From Bradyrhizobium liaoningense (GTDB lineage: Bacteria > Pseudomonadota > Alphaproteobacteria > Rhizobiales > Xanthobacteraceae), in NCBI RefSeq assembly GCF_018130825.1, contig NZ_JAFCJS010000001.1, positions 1,674,001-1,738,000 on the forward strand: 64,000 nucleotides of DNA, given 5' to 3'. Positions 56,895 through 64,000 of the stretch are shown in pieces; position 1 is the stretch's first letter; each line of letters begins with the position of its first letter. The position numbers and the translations under genes are program-made. The notes under the pieces were generated by a model, which saw nothing but the letters and a program-made list of their open reading frames with translations, was not told where the DNA came from and searched no databases.

Positions 56895-58559
56895 TTACTG
56901 CTTGACTGCAAAAACCCACAGCGAGCCGCCGGGCGGCACCTTGGCAAGTCGCTCGTCGCCGGAGAACAGCGAGTAGACGCCGCCGTAGCCAGATGTGACG
57001 GCGACATATTGCACGCCGTCCTGCTGCCAGGTCACCGGTTGTCCCTCGATGCCCGAGCCGGTCTGGAACTGCCAGAGCTTCTTGCCGGTGTCGGCGTCGA
57101 AGGCCTCGAACTCGCCGGTCAGCGCGCCCGTGAACACGACGCCGCCCGCGGTCGACAGCACGCCCGAGAAGCGCGGGATGTCGGCGGGGGCTTCCCACTT
57201 GGCCTTGCCGGTCATGGGATCGATCGCCTTCAGATGACCGCGCGGTCCGTCACCCCATTCCCAGAGGTCAGTGAGGTCCATGCCGAGATACCATTCACCC
57301 TGCTTGAAGGTGACGGGCTCGGTCTTGTACCTGCCGCCGAAGGCGAGGGTGTTGGCGTAGGCGAGGCCGGTCTGCGGGTTGAACGACATCGGCTCCCAGT
57401 TCTTGCCGCCGAGGATCGACGGATAGACCGTCACCTTCTTGCCCTCGCGCGCGTCCTTGCTGACGTCGGTCTCGATCGGACGGCCCGTCTTCATGTCGAT
57501 TCCGGTCGCCCAGTTGACCTTCACGTAAGGGTTGGCCGCGAGCAGCTTTCCATTGGTACGGTCGAGCACGTAGAAGAAGCCGTTGCGGTTGGCGTCCATC
57601 AGCACCTTGGTCGGCTTGCCCTCGACATTCATGTCGGCGAGCACCATCTCGGCCACCGAGTCATAGTCGAACGGATTGTTCGGCGAGAACTGGTAGTGCC
57701 ACTTGATCTTGCCGGTCTTGGGATCCATCGCCAGCACGGAGCAGGTGTAGAGATTGTCGCCGGGACGCACCGCCGAATTGAACGGGCCGGGATTGCCGAT
57801 GCCCCAGTAGACCGTGTTCAGCTCGGGATCGTAGGACCCGGTGATCCAGGTCGAGCCACCGCCGAGCTTCCAGGTGTCGCCCTTCCAGGTGTCACCGCCT
57901 GGCTCATCCGGCGAGGGGATCGAATGGGTGCGCCACAGATGCTTGCCCGTCGCCGGATCCCAGCCGTCGATGAAGCCGCGGGTGCCGAACTCGGCGCCGG
58001 AGATGCCGGTGATGACGACACCGTCGGCGACCAGCGGGGCCACCGTCATCGAATAGCCTTCCTTGATGTCGGCCGCCTTCTGCCGCCACAGCTCCTTGCC
58101 GTCCTTGGCGTCGAGCGCGATGACGTTGGCATCGAGCGTGGTGCGGAACACCTTGCCGTCGTAGAGCGCCGCGCCACGGTTGATGATGCCGCAGCACACG
58201 ATGCGCGGCGTCTCGGCGGGGTACTCGACCTTGGATTTCCAGATCTGCTTGCCGGTCTTGGCATCGACCGCCATGGTCGCGTTGTGCGAGGTCACGTAGA
58301 TTACGCCCTGGTACACCAGCGGCTGCGATTCCTCGCTGCGATCGTCGTTGAAGGAGTAGTTCCAGACCGGGACGAGGTTCTTGACGGTGTCCTTGTTGAT
58401 CTGGTTCAGGGTCGAGAAGCGCTGCAGATTGTAGCCCATCCCGTAATTGAGAACGTTCGATGTATCGGTCGCGCCCTTGACCAGCTGCTCGGTGGTCTGT
58501 GCGTACGCACAAGTCGATGCAAGCATGACGAGGCTCGCGGCCATCGCAAAGCGTTTCAT
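56895..58559 (-). CDS. PQQ-dependent alcohol dehydrogenase, lanthanide type (XoxF/ExaF-like)
   Basis: A 554-residue periplasmic quinoprotein. Signal peptide MKRFAMAASLVMLASTCAYA, GGAGGA seven bases before ATG 58559. Residues: disulfide C122-C123 (RIVCCGIINRG), E190 (SGAEFG), N256 (GIGNPGPFN), catalytic D298 and extra D300 (PFDYDSVAEM), the mark of lanthanide use. It is shorter than XoxF and has FDYDS in place of WDYDG, closer to ethanol-type enzymes, so ethanol or longer alcohols are likely substrates. It heads the operon with a cytochrome and a binding protein, and diverges from lanM. Confidence 0.93.
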   Translation of the reverse strand: MKRFAMAASLVMLASTCAYAQTTEQLVKGATDTSNVLNYGMGYNLQRFSTLNQINKDTVKNLVPVWNYSFNDDRSEESQPLVYQGVIYVTSHNATMAVDAKTGKQIWKSKVEYPAETPRIVCCGIINRGAALYDGKVFRTTLDANVIALDAKDGKELWRQKAADIKEGYSMTVAPLVADGVVITGISGAEFGTRGFIDGWDPATGKHLWRTHSIPSPDEPGGDTWKGDTWKLGGGSTWITGSYDPELNTVYWGIGNPGPFNSAVRPGDNLYTCSVLAMDPKTGKIKWHYQFSPNNPFDYDSVAEMVLADMNVEGKPTKVLMDANRNGFFYVLDRTNGKLLAANPYVKVNWATGIDMKTGRPIETDVSKDAREGKKVTVYPSILGGKNWEPMSFNPQTGLAYANTLAFGGRYKTEPVTFKQGEWYLGMDLTDLWEWGDGPRGHLKAIDPMTGKAKWEAPADIPRFSGVLSTAGGVVFTGALTGEFEAFDADTGKKLWQFQTGSGIEGQPVTWQQDGVQYVAVTSGYGGVYSLFSGDERLAKVPPGGSLWVFAVKQ

Positions 58560-58900
58560 CCGTTCCTCCCAATATGCGCGCCTTTTGACGCTGCGACGGC
58601 AACACTCCGCCCGAATGCAAAACGCGTCAATACGAAAGTCGAATGCGCGCTGCCGATATGTTGGATGCCAGATGCCGGTCACCTGACAGAAACCTGACAG
58701 CCGGCTCTCACTTGTGCGCAGGCGCTGAAAAAATTCCGCGGCATGGCGCAGTACCGGACAAAAGCGCGGGGGGCGCGGCAATCTGGTTCCTCGGATTGTG
58801 CGGCGCGCAGGTTGCAATTTCGCTTGAACCGGGGCTCGCCTTGCGGACTTATGTTGCTTTCATCCCGTTCGAATCGGGGCTCTTGGTCTGGGAGGTCATG
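58560..58900. promoter_or_regulatory. Divergent promoter region of the quinoprotein operon and lanM, with tandem ACCTGACAG
   Basis: 341 bases without a gene. ACCTGACAG occurs at 58681-58689 and 58692-58700, an 11-base period, so the two copies lie on the same face of the helix. This is roughly 120 bases from the dehydrogenase start and 200 from lanM. Such phasing is typical for a regulator binding as a tandem dimer. Whether it answers to lanthanides is unknown. Confidence 0.5.
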
Positions 58901-59287
58901 ATGCTATCGCGTCGCTCTGTTGCACTTGCGCTCACGCTTGCAGTTCTGTCCGGTCCGGCCTGGTCGGCATCCGCCGTCAAGATGTTCGATACTGACAATG
59001 ACGGCACGCTCGATCTGGCCGAGGTGAAGAAGGCCGCTAGCGCGCTGTTCGCAAAACTCGATCCCGATCACGACGGCACGCTGGACGCGCGCGAATTGCG
59101 CGGACGGTTGACGGCGAAAGAGCTCGCCGCCGCCGATCCCGATCGCGACGGGACTCTCACGCTCGACGAATATCTGTCCGTGGTGGAGCAGCGCTTCAAT
59201 GCGGCCAATCCCGACAAGGACGGAACGCTGGATGCAAAGGAGCTCAACTCGCGCGCCGGCCGCGCGCTGCTGCGCTTGCTGCGTTGA
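58901..59287 (+). CDS. lanM: Lanmodulin-type four-EF-hand lanthanide-binding protein
   Basis: 128 residues: signal peptide MLSRRSVALALTLAVLSGPAWSASA and four EF loops: DTDNDGTLDLAE (30-41), DPDHDGTLDARE (54-65), DPDRDGTLTLDE (79-90), NPDKDGTLDAKE (103-114). Pro at loop position 2 (EF2-4) and only 12-13 residues between loops are hallmarks of lanmodulin, unlike calmodulin. Ends in AGRALLRLLR, like known LanM. EF1 has Thr in place of Pro; EF3 has Thr at position 9, normally Asp. It probably binds lanthanides in the periplasm for the nearby quinoproteins. ATG 58901 is five bases past GGAGG; ATG 58898 is also possible. Confidence 0.9.
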   Translation: MLSRRSVALALTLAVLSGPAWSASAVKMFDTDNDGTLDLAEVKKAASALFAKLDPDHDGTLDARELRGRLTAKELAAADPDRDGTLTLDEYLSVVEQRFNAANPDKDGTLDAKELNSRAGRALLRLLR

Positions 59288-59448
59288 CGCTTGACTGGGA
59301 GCGAAGGCGATTTGCACGAGAGCGAAATTCGCAAGCAATATGCGACAGTTCGCTGTATCTGCGGATCGATTCCAGCTTGCGCTGTGCTTGATGCAGCCCT
59401 AGGTTTTGCCCCGCGCGATGTCGCGCTCAATACCTTGGGAGACCCCGA

Positions 59449-59529
59449 ATGGCTTGGAAAGCTCCGAAGATCGTGGAAGTGCCGGTCGGCATGGAAATCA
59501 ACATGTACGCCTGCGCTGCGCGCAAGTAA
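59449..59529 (+). CDS. pqqA: PqqA, precursor peptide of pyrroloquinoline quinone (orphan copy)
   Basis: A 26-residue peptide, MAWKAPKIVEVPVGMEINMYACAARK, split here as MAWKAPKIVEVPVG plus MEINMYACAARK. It holds the invariant Glu-x-x-x-Tyr pair (EINMY) that PqqE joins to build PQQ, and a Lys/Pro-rich leader as in other PqqA peptides. A GGGAGA ribosome-binding stretch lies eight bases before ATG 59449. No pqqB, C, D or E follows; the next gene is an outer-membrane protein. It therefore must use biosynthesis enzymes encoded elsewhere. Confidence 0.88.
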   Translation: MAWKAPKIVEVPVGMEINMYACAARK

Positions 59530-59592
59530 GACTGACGGACCTGCCGCGGCTTCGGTGGCGAATGCCATCGGAGCCGTGGTAGTGTTCGCTGG

Positions 59593-60462
59593 ATGCGAAC
59601 TGGACCCCACATATTTTGGACGGCGGTTGCGTGCATGGCCGCACTCGCGCCGGCATGCGCAGGCGCCGAAGAGGGGTTTGATACCGAGCACATCTTCGGC
59701 TTCATGATCGGCACCGACGTCGGCAACGTCGGCGAGCGGGAATTCCAGACCCAGACGACGGGCAGCTTCGGCAAGGGCGGTGGCACCTATCGCGCTCTCG
59801 CGCAGGAGGTCGAGATCGAGGTCGTGCCGCTGCCGAACTTCCGCATCGAGCTCGGCGGCACCGCCAGCTGGCACGACATCACCGGCGTTCCTGACATCGA
59901 CGACCGCCGCCAGTTCAACTTCCAGGGCGCCTCGCTTGATTTGCGTTATCGCCTGCTCGACCGCGAGCGCGCGCCGTTTGGGTTCACGGTCGCCGCCGAG
60001 TTCCATGGCGATCGCATTGATGAGACCTCTGGCGCGAAGGGGCGGATGTACGGCACCGAATTCACGCTCGCCTTCGACCGTGAGCTCGTTCCGAACTTCG
60101 TCATCGGCGCGCTCAATTTGATCTATCAGCCGGAATGGGCGCGCTTCGAGGTGGCGGGGACGTCCGAGAAGAGTTCGACCGTCGGAGCGGCGTTTGCCGC
60201 CCTGGCGCGGGTTCGCCCGAATGTGCTTCTCGGCGGCGAGATGCGCTACTTCCGGCAATATGAGGGCATCGGCCTCGGCGAGTTTTCGGGTCAGGCTCTG
60301 TTTGTCGGGCCGACTGCCTATTTCCAGCTCTCCGAGCGCTCCCGGCTGACCCTGAGCTGGAGCATGCAGGCCTGGGGTCGTCCGGCCGGCTCAGGCGGCA
60401 ATCTCGACCTCGTCAATTTCGAGCGGCATCAGGCGCGACTGGTGTTCGGGGTGAATTTTTAG
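59593..60462 (+). CDS. Outer-membrane beta-barrel protein downstream of lanM-pqqA, function unknown
   Basis: A 289-residue exported protein: signal peptide MRTGPHIFWTAVACMAALAPACAGA, then alternating polar/hydrophobic strands (FRIELGGTASWHDI, LDLRYRLLDRERAPFGFTVAAEFHGD, RLTLSWSMQAWGRP) and a terminal aromatic (ARLVFGVNF). These are typical of a barrel of 10-14 strands. It has no TonB plug. It starts 63 bases after pqqA on the same strand as lanM, so the three may share a transcript. A role in moving metals, PQQ or alcohols across the outer membrane is possible but not shown. Confidence 0.8.
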   Translation: MRTGPHIFWTAVACMAALAPACAGAEEGFDTEHIFGFMIGTDVGNVGEREFQTQTTGSFGKGGGTYRALAQEVEIEVVPLPNFRIELGGTASWHDITGVPDIDDRRQFNFQGASLDLRYRLLDRERAPFGFTVAAEFHGDRIDETSGAKGRMYGTEFTLAFDRELVPNFVIGALNLIYQPEWARFEVAGTSEKSSTVGAAFAALARVRPNVLLGGEMRYFRQYEGIGLGEFSGQALFVGPTAYFQLSERSRLTLSWSMQAWGRPAGSGGNLDLVNFERHQARLVFGVNF

Positions 60463-60602
60463 CGTGCTTGTTTCGTCTCTTCCCACGTGCGGGGAGGGGC
60501 GACGGAGGTAGTTCCCCATCCTCACGTCCGATTGAAACTTCCCGCTCCCTGACACGTAACCTATCGTGCTAGTCTCGAGTGCCCCCGCGAGAGGATCCCG
60601 GA

Positions 60603-60812
60603 ATGAACCCGATCGACCTTGTGGTGACTGTGTGTGCGGTGCTCTCGCCTGCGACCTGCGAAGAGCAGCATCTGGTGTTCAACTATTCGGGGTCGCCCCG
60701 CCAATGCGTGATGGCCGCACCGCCCTACATCGCGCAATGGGTCGGCGAGCATCCGAAATGGCAGGCGGTGCGCTGGCGCTGCGAATATCCGCACCCGAAC
60801 GACAAGGCTTAA
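60603..60812 (+). CDS. Small conserved protein of unknown function
   Basis: 69 residues beginning MNPIDLVVTVCAVLSPATCEEQHLVF and ending in RWRCEYPHPNDKA, with four Cys. I recall near-identical short proteins in other Bradyrhizobium genomes, always called hypothetical. The hydrophobic start could be a short signal or membrane contact, and the Cys residues suggest disulfides in the periplasm. It converges with the exported-protein gene at 60823. Confidence 0.7.
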   Translation: MNPIDLVVTVCAVLSPATCEEQHLVFNYSGSPRQCVMAAPPYIAQWVGEHPKWQAVRWRCEYPHPNDKA

Positions 60813-60822
60813 GCCGGGCGGG

Positions 60823-61170
60823 CTACTTCGTACAGTCCTTCAGATCCTTGTCGGCGATCGAGAACACCGCATCGGCCCTGATCTCGATGTCGCGGACGAT
60901 GCACTGCCGCGCATTGGGATAGCTGACCTTGGCGTCGTAGCGGCCGGGCTCGACGCCGGTGATGCGCAGCCGCTCGTCGTGGTCGACCTCCTTGTCCTTG
61001 TCGTTGAGGCACTGGTTCGGGCCCCAGTCGGTCTTGCCGGCCGGCGAAAGCTGGAAGCCGGAGATCGTCTCCGTCGTGAGATTCCAGAGCCGGATGCCCT
61101 TGCCCTTGGTCTGCGCGGCGGCTTCGCCGGCAAGCGTCAACAACGCGATCAAAGCAAGAACCCCACGCAT
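60823..61170 (-). CDS. Small exported protein of unknown function
   Basis: 115 residues: signal peptide MRGVLALIALLTLAGEAAA, then a compact beta-rich domain (IRLWNLTTETISGFQLSPAGKTDWGPNQCLNDKDKEVDHDERLRITG...GRYDAKVSYPNARQCIVRDIEI) with three Cys. The pattern WNLT-T-I--F-LSPAG--DWG-NQ resembles a family of small periplasmic proteins common in Rhizobiales without known role. It lies 24 bases after the pentapeptide-repeat gene on the same strand. Confidence 0.75.
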   Translation of the reverse strand: MRGVLALIALLTLAGEAAAQTKGKGIRLWNLTTETISGFQLSPAGKTDWGPNQCLNDKDKEVDHDERLRITGVEPGRYDAKVSYPNARQCIVRDIEIRADAVFSIADKDLKDCTK

Positions 61171-61194
61171 CAGCCAGTCCTCCCAAAGGCGCCG

Positions 61195-62007
61195 TCATTC
61201 CCTGATCAGGCGCTCGCGGTTCTTTGCCTTGTCGAAATTTTTGGCGCGGTCAAGACCGTTCGGTGCGATCAGCTTCGTCGAGACGAGATCGGCGCCGTCG
61301 AAATCGGCGTCGATGACGATGGCGCCGGTCAGATCGGCTCCGCCGAGCTGGGCGTTTTTCAGTGATGCGCCGCTCAGGTCGGCGCCCCTGAGGACCGCGA
61401 ACTCGAGGTCGACGCGCGACAAATCGGCGTTGCGCGCGTTCAGCCGTTCCAGATTGGCGGATCTCAGCACCGCGCGCATCAACCCCATCGACTGGTTGCG
61501 CATGTCGGCGCCAAGATTCGCGTCCGCGATCGAGGCGCCGACCAGGCTTGCGCCGGTGAGGTCGGCAGCGATGCGCGCTCCCGATAGATTCGCGCCGTCG
61601 AGACGCGCGCGGGCCATTTGCGAGGCGAACAGATTGGCGCCTTTCAGGCTCGCGCCGGTCAGATCCGCATCCAGCAGCCACGCCTGATCGAGGATCGCAC
61701 GGTCAAGCCTGGCGTCTCGGAGTATTGTCTTGTTGAGCCGCGCGGCGCGGAGAACCGCGTTGGACAGGTCCAGCCCCGAGAGATCGAGGCCCGACAGGCG
61801 TTTGCCGGTGAAATCGGCGGGCTGCTTTGGGCTCGCTTTGGCCAATACGGCCTCGACCTCCGGCCTCGTCATTTCGGCGGAGACCATCGCGGGAGAGGTG
61901 AGGTCGACGTCACGCATCATGTCCTGCGCATCCGCCGTCGACGCGACGAGTGCAAGACCAAGCGTTGCAAGACCAAGCGTTGCGAAGGCGACCGTCCGCG
62001 TCATCAT
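61195..62007 (-). CDS. Exported pentapeptide-repeat protein
   Basis: 270 residues: signal peptide ending STADA, a short linker, then about 30 pentapeptide units of the A(D/N)LXX kind (LSGLDLSGLDLSNAVLRAARL, ADLTGASLKGANL, ADLSGASLKNAQLGGADLTGA). These fold into a right-handed quadrilateral beta-helix. The function of exported members is mostly unknown; it is probably a structural or interaction module. It lies 45 bases after the ABC ATPase gene on the same strand. Confidence 0.9.
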   Translation of the reverse strand: MMTRTVAFATLGLATLGLALVASTADAQDMMRDVDLTSPAMVSAEMTRPEVEAVLAKASPKQPADFTGKRLSGLDLSGLDLSNAVLRAARLNKTILRDARLDRAILDQAWLLDADLTGASLKGANLFASQMARARLDGANLSGARIAADLTGASLVGASIADANLGADMRNQSMGLMRAVLRSANLERLNARNADLSRVDLEFAVLRGADLSGASLKNAQLGGADLTGAIVIDADFDGADLVSTKLIAPNGLDRAKNFDKAKNRERLIRE

Positions 62008-62052
62008 CAGCTCCGCCGCCGGCCTAGTCTAGCACGTCGGCCAGGCGACCGG

Positions 62053-62781
62053 CTATGAGACATCTCGCGCAGTGCGGTCGCCGTGAATTCGTTGGGCGAG
62101 GCCGGCCTTGATCGCCGCAATCTCGGCTTCGCCGCGTGTGTCGCGCGGGATGCCGATAGGCACCTCGGCCACGATCCGCGCCGGCCGCGGCGACAGGAAG
62201 AACAGCCGGTCGCCCAGGCGCACCGCATCGTCCAGGCTGTGTGTCACCAGAAGCGTCATCACTGGCCGGCTCGCCACCAGCGTCGCGATCTCGTCACGCA
62301 GACGGCCGGCGAGGGCGTCGTCGAGCGAGGCGAGGGGCTCGTCGAGCACCAGGAGATCGGGCTCCACCGCGAAGGCGCGCGCGAGTGCGACGCGGCGGGC
62401 CAGCCCCAGCGACAATTCGCCGGGGAAATGGCTGCGATGGGCTTCCAGCTCCAAAATCCTGAACAGCTCGGAGAGCTTCGCCTCGGTGACATCAGGCGCG
62501 GCCAGCCGCACATTCTGCTCGACCGAGCGCCACGGCAGCAGCCGCGGCTCCTGGAACACCATGCCGATCCGCGCCTCAGGCGGCCGCGCGATGCGGCCTG
62601 CAAAGTCGTGGTCCAATCCAAGGATGATGCGCAGCATCGTGCTCTTGCCGCAACCGGACGGGCCGATCAGCACGCCGACCTCGCCGGATTGAAGCGCGAA
62701 CTTGACCGGCGCCAGCACCTCGTGCGTTCCGCCCGCGGCACTCCTGAAGGTCTTGCCTGTGATATCGACCTCAAGCCGCAC
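62053..62781 (-). CDS. ABC transporter ATP-binding protein (NitT/TauT type)
   Basis: A 242-residue ATPase: Walker [11 protein letters not shown]-loop FQEPRLLPW, signature LSLGLARRVALARAF (LSLG instead of the usual LSGG), Walker B LLVLDEPLASLD and H-loop VTHSLDDAV. It overlaps the permease gene by 11 bases. The altered signature is a modest oddity and does occur in this group. It belongs to the importer with the next two genes. Confidence 0.92.
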   Translation of the reverse strand: MRLEVDITGKTFRSAAGGTHEVLAPVKFALQSGEVGVLIGPSGCGKSTMLRIILGLDHDFAGRIARPPEARIGMVFQEPRLLPWRSVEQNVRLAAPDVTEAKLSELFRILELEAHRSHFPGELSLGLARRVALARAFAVEPDLLVLDEPLASLDDALAGRLRDEIATLVASRPVMTLLVTHSLDDAVRLGDRLFFLSPRPARIVAEVPIGIPRDTRGEAEIAAIKAGLAQRIHGDRTARDVS

Positions 62782-63508
62782 GGGGCCGCCACCTGTTTGC
62801 GCGGGCTTCGAACGGCTGCACCAGCAAGGTTTCGATGACGAGCACGACAGCGGCGAAGGTCAGCGAATAGGCCAGCAGCCGCGGCGTGTCGAACAGCTGG
62901 AAGGCGACGCCGATCTCGAAGCCGACGCCGTTCGGCCGTCCCAGCAGCTCGGCGACCAGCACGATCTTCCACACCAGCGACAATCCGGAGCGGGCGGAGG
63001 CCGCGATATAGGGCGCGAGCTGCGGCAGCACGACATGGCGGAACGCGCGCCAGCGCGGCATCGCGAATACGCTCGCCATTTCGTCGAGCGAACGGTCGAG
63101 CGCGCGCGTGCCCTCGCGCAAGGTGACGATGGCGGTCGGCAGCTTGTTGATGGCGATCGCCGCGATCGCGGCGGCTTCAGTGAGGCCGGCCCAGATATAG
63201 GCGAGCACGATCACGACCAGCGCCGGCAAATTGAGCAGCAGGATCAGCCAGGGATCGCCGAGCCGGTCGGCGAGCTTCACCCGGCCCATCAGGTAGCCGA
63301 TGGCGCTGCCGAGCGACATTGCCAGGGTGAAGGCGAGCGCGACGCGGGCCAGCGTCGCCCCGAGATGCAGGAACAGCGCGCCGGTTGATGCTTCTGCGAT
63401 CATCACCTGAAGCACGGCTGGTGGGGAGGGCAGCTTCGCGCCGCCGACGAGGAGCGCGGCAATCCACCAGATCGCGAGGAACAGGGCGAACGAGAGCAGA
63501 CGCAGCAC
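62771..63508 (-). CDS. ABC transporter permease (NitT/TauT type)
   Basis: A 245-residue permease with about six TM helices and the EAA-like loop DEMASVFAMPRWRAFRHVVLPQLAPYIAASARSGLSLVWKIVLVAELLG. GTG 63508 is chosen because it lies one base past the binding-protein stop with GAGG-like sequence across the junction; an earlier start would reach into the binding-protein gene. The substrate is unknown. Confidence 0.9.
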   Translation of the reverse strand: MLRLLSFALFLAIWWIAALLVGGAKLPSPPAVLQVMIAEASTGALFLHLGATLARVALAFTLAMSLGSAIGYLMGRVKLADRLGDPWLILLLNLPALVVIVLAYIWAGLTEAAAIAAIAINKLPTAIVTLREGTRALDRSLDEMASVFAMPRWRAFRHVVLPQLAPYIAASARSGLSLVWKIVLVAELLGRPNGVGFEIGVAFQLFDTPRLLAYSLTFAAVVLVIETLLVQPFEARANRWRPRAA

Positions 63509-63509
63509 C

Positions 63510-64000
63510 TCAGTCTCCGGGGACTGCGTGATAGAAGGTGCCGGGGTCGAGCTCGGCTGCGGGGCCGACGAGGTCGCGTCCGCCGGTCTCGGCCAGCACG
63601 CGGTAGAGCACGCGCGCATCCTTCTCCTCGTCGTCAATGCTCCGGCGCGGAATGCCGTCGCGGTAGCGCTCGCGATAGGTCTTGAGCATGGCCGGATCGG
63701 TCGTGCCCGTGAGCGGCGCGACCTTGTCCCAGGCGGCATCGGATGTGACCAGCAGCTGCTTGGCCTTGCGGGTCATCGCGATGAAGCGGGCCACTGCGTC
63801 CTTATGGCTCGCGGCCCAGCTCTCGTCGAAGACGTAGCCGACTGCGGCCACCGCGCCCTTGGCGCCGAGCTTCGGCAAGATGTCCTCGATGCCGGCGAGG
63901 CGCCTGAAACCCTTGGCCTCGAGCTGGGCACAGAAATTCCAGAAGTTGAGGCTCGCATCCATCTCGCCGTCGAGCGCCTTGGCTGCGATCAAAGGCGGGG
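63510..64000 (-). CDS. ABC transporter periplasmic binding protein (NMT1/ThiY-like), C-terminal part
   Basis: The gene runs off the right edge; about 163 C-terminal residues are visible (PPLIAAKALDGEMDASLNFWNFCAQLEAKGF...). KALDGEMDASLNFWNF and DESWAASHKDAVARFIAMTRKAKQLL are typical of NMT1/THI5-like binding proteins. It is first of an importer operon that continues with the permease, ATPase, pentapeptide-repeat protein and perhaps the small exported protein. Its closeness to lanM and pqqA raises, but does not prove, a link to metal or cofactor supply. Confidence 0.85.
   Translation of the reverse strand, partial: PPLIAAKALDGEMDASLNFWNFCAQLEAKGFRRLAGIEDILPKLGAKGAVAAVGYVFDESWAASHKDAVARFIAMTRKAKQLLVTSDAAWDKVAPLTGTTDPAMLKTYRERYRDGIPRRSIDDEEKDARVLYRVLAETGGRDLVGPAAELDPGTFYHAVPGD

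Overview
The window is high-GC alphaproteobacterial chromosome, almost certainly Bradyrhizobium or a very close relative. The class B3 metallo-beta-lactamase at 31067-31951 reads like the Bradyrhizobium enzyme BJP-1. The xoxF-cytochrome c-flhA-gfa block matches the C1 cluster known from B. japonicum/diazoefficiens. Several long palindromes of the type scattered through Bradyrhizobium genomes are present. I see no insertion sequence, phage, CRISPR array, rRNA or tRNA, so this looks like core chromosome.

Layout: (1) 1-284 is the end of a Bug-type binding protein. (2) 291-8367, all on the minus strand, is a NodT/MacA/MacB tripartite efflux pump followed by an OmpR-type response regulator, a histidine kinase and an MFS transporter. 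(3) 8640-9525 is non-coding and repeat-rich with three palindromes in a row. (4) 9543-17373 holds a TonB siderophore receptor, a small exported protein, a stand-alone BamA, an AraC regulator and a catalase-like protein lacking the distal His. (5) 17515-28764 is histidine utilisation: hutI-hutH-hutU diverge from hutF-hutC and a co-oriented NitT/TauT-type ABC importer, an M20 amidohydrolase and a phosphoribosyltransferase. A perfect 20-bp palindrome sits in the divergent promoter, and no hutG is visible. (6) 28772-40262 is mixed: GGDEF-EAL protein, BJP-type beta-lactamase, plug-only TonB remnant, acidic low-complexity protein, convergent tupA/tupB, hisC, FAD oxidoreductase, 3-hydroxyacyl-CoA dehydrogenase and truncated haemoglobin. 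(7) 40507-64000 is dominated by periplasmic quinoprotein (PQQ) metabolism.

The last region is the most interesting. It has three PQQ alcohol dehydrogenases: 41275-43002, xoxF at 49424-51232, and 56895-58559. All three carry the D-x-D signature of lanthanide-dependent enzymes, and no calcium-type MxaF is present. Around them are xoxG, flhA and gfa (methanol to formaldehyde to S-formylglutathione), an exported Rieske protein, a molybdenum aldehyde-oxidase pair, a second cytochrome c with a XoxJ-like binding protein, a divergent AraC regulator, a lanmodulin-type four-EF-hand protein (58901-59287), a 26-residue orphan pqqA (59449-59529) and an uncharacterised outer-membrane barrel protein. A NitT/TauT-type ABC transporter runs off the right edge. 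I read this as a lanthanide-dependent alcohol oxidation locus whose regulatory, electron-transfer and envelope parts are only partly described.

Many long open frames opposite the listed genes are by-products of GC-rich third positions and are not annotated. Start codons were chosen by ribosome-binding sites, signal peptides and overlaps; alternatives are noted.
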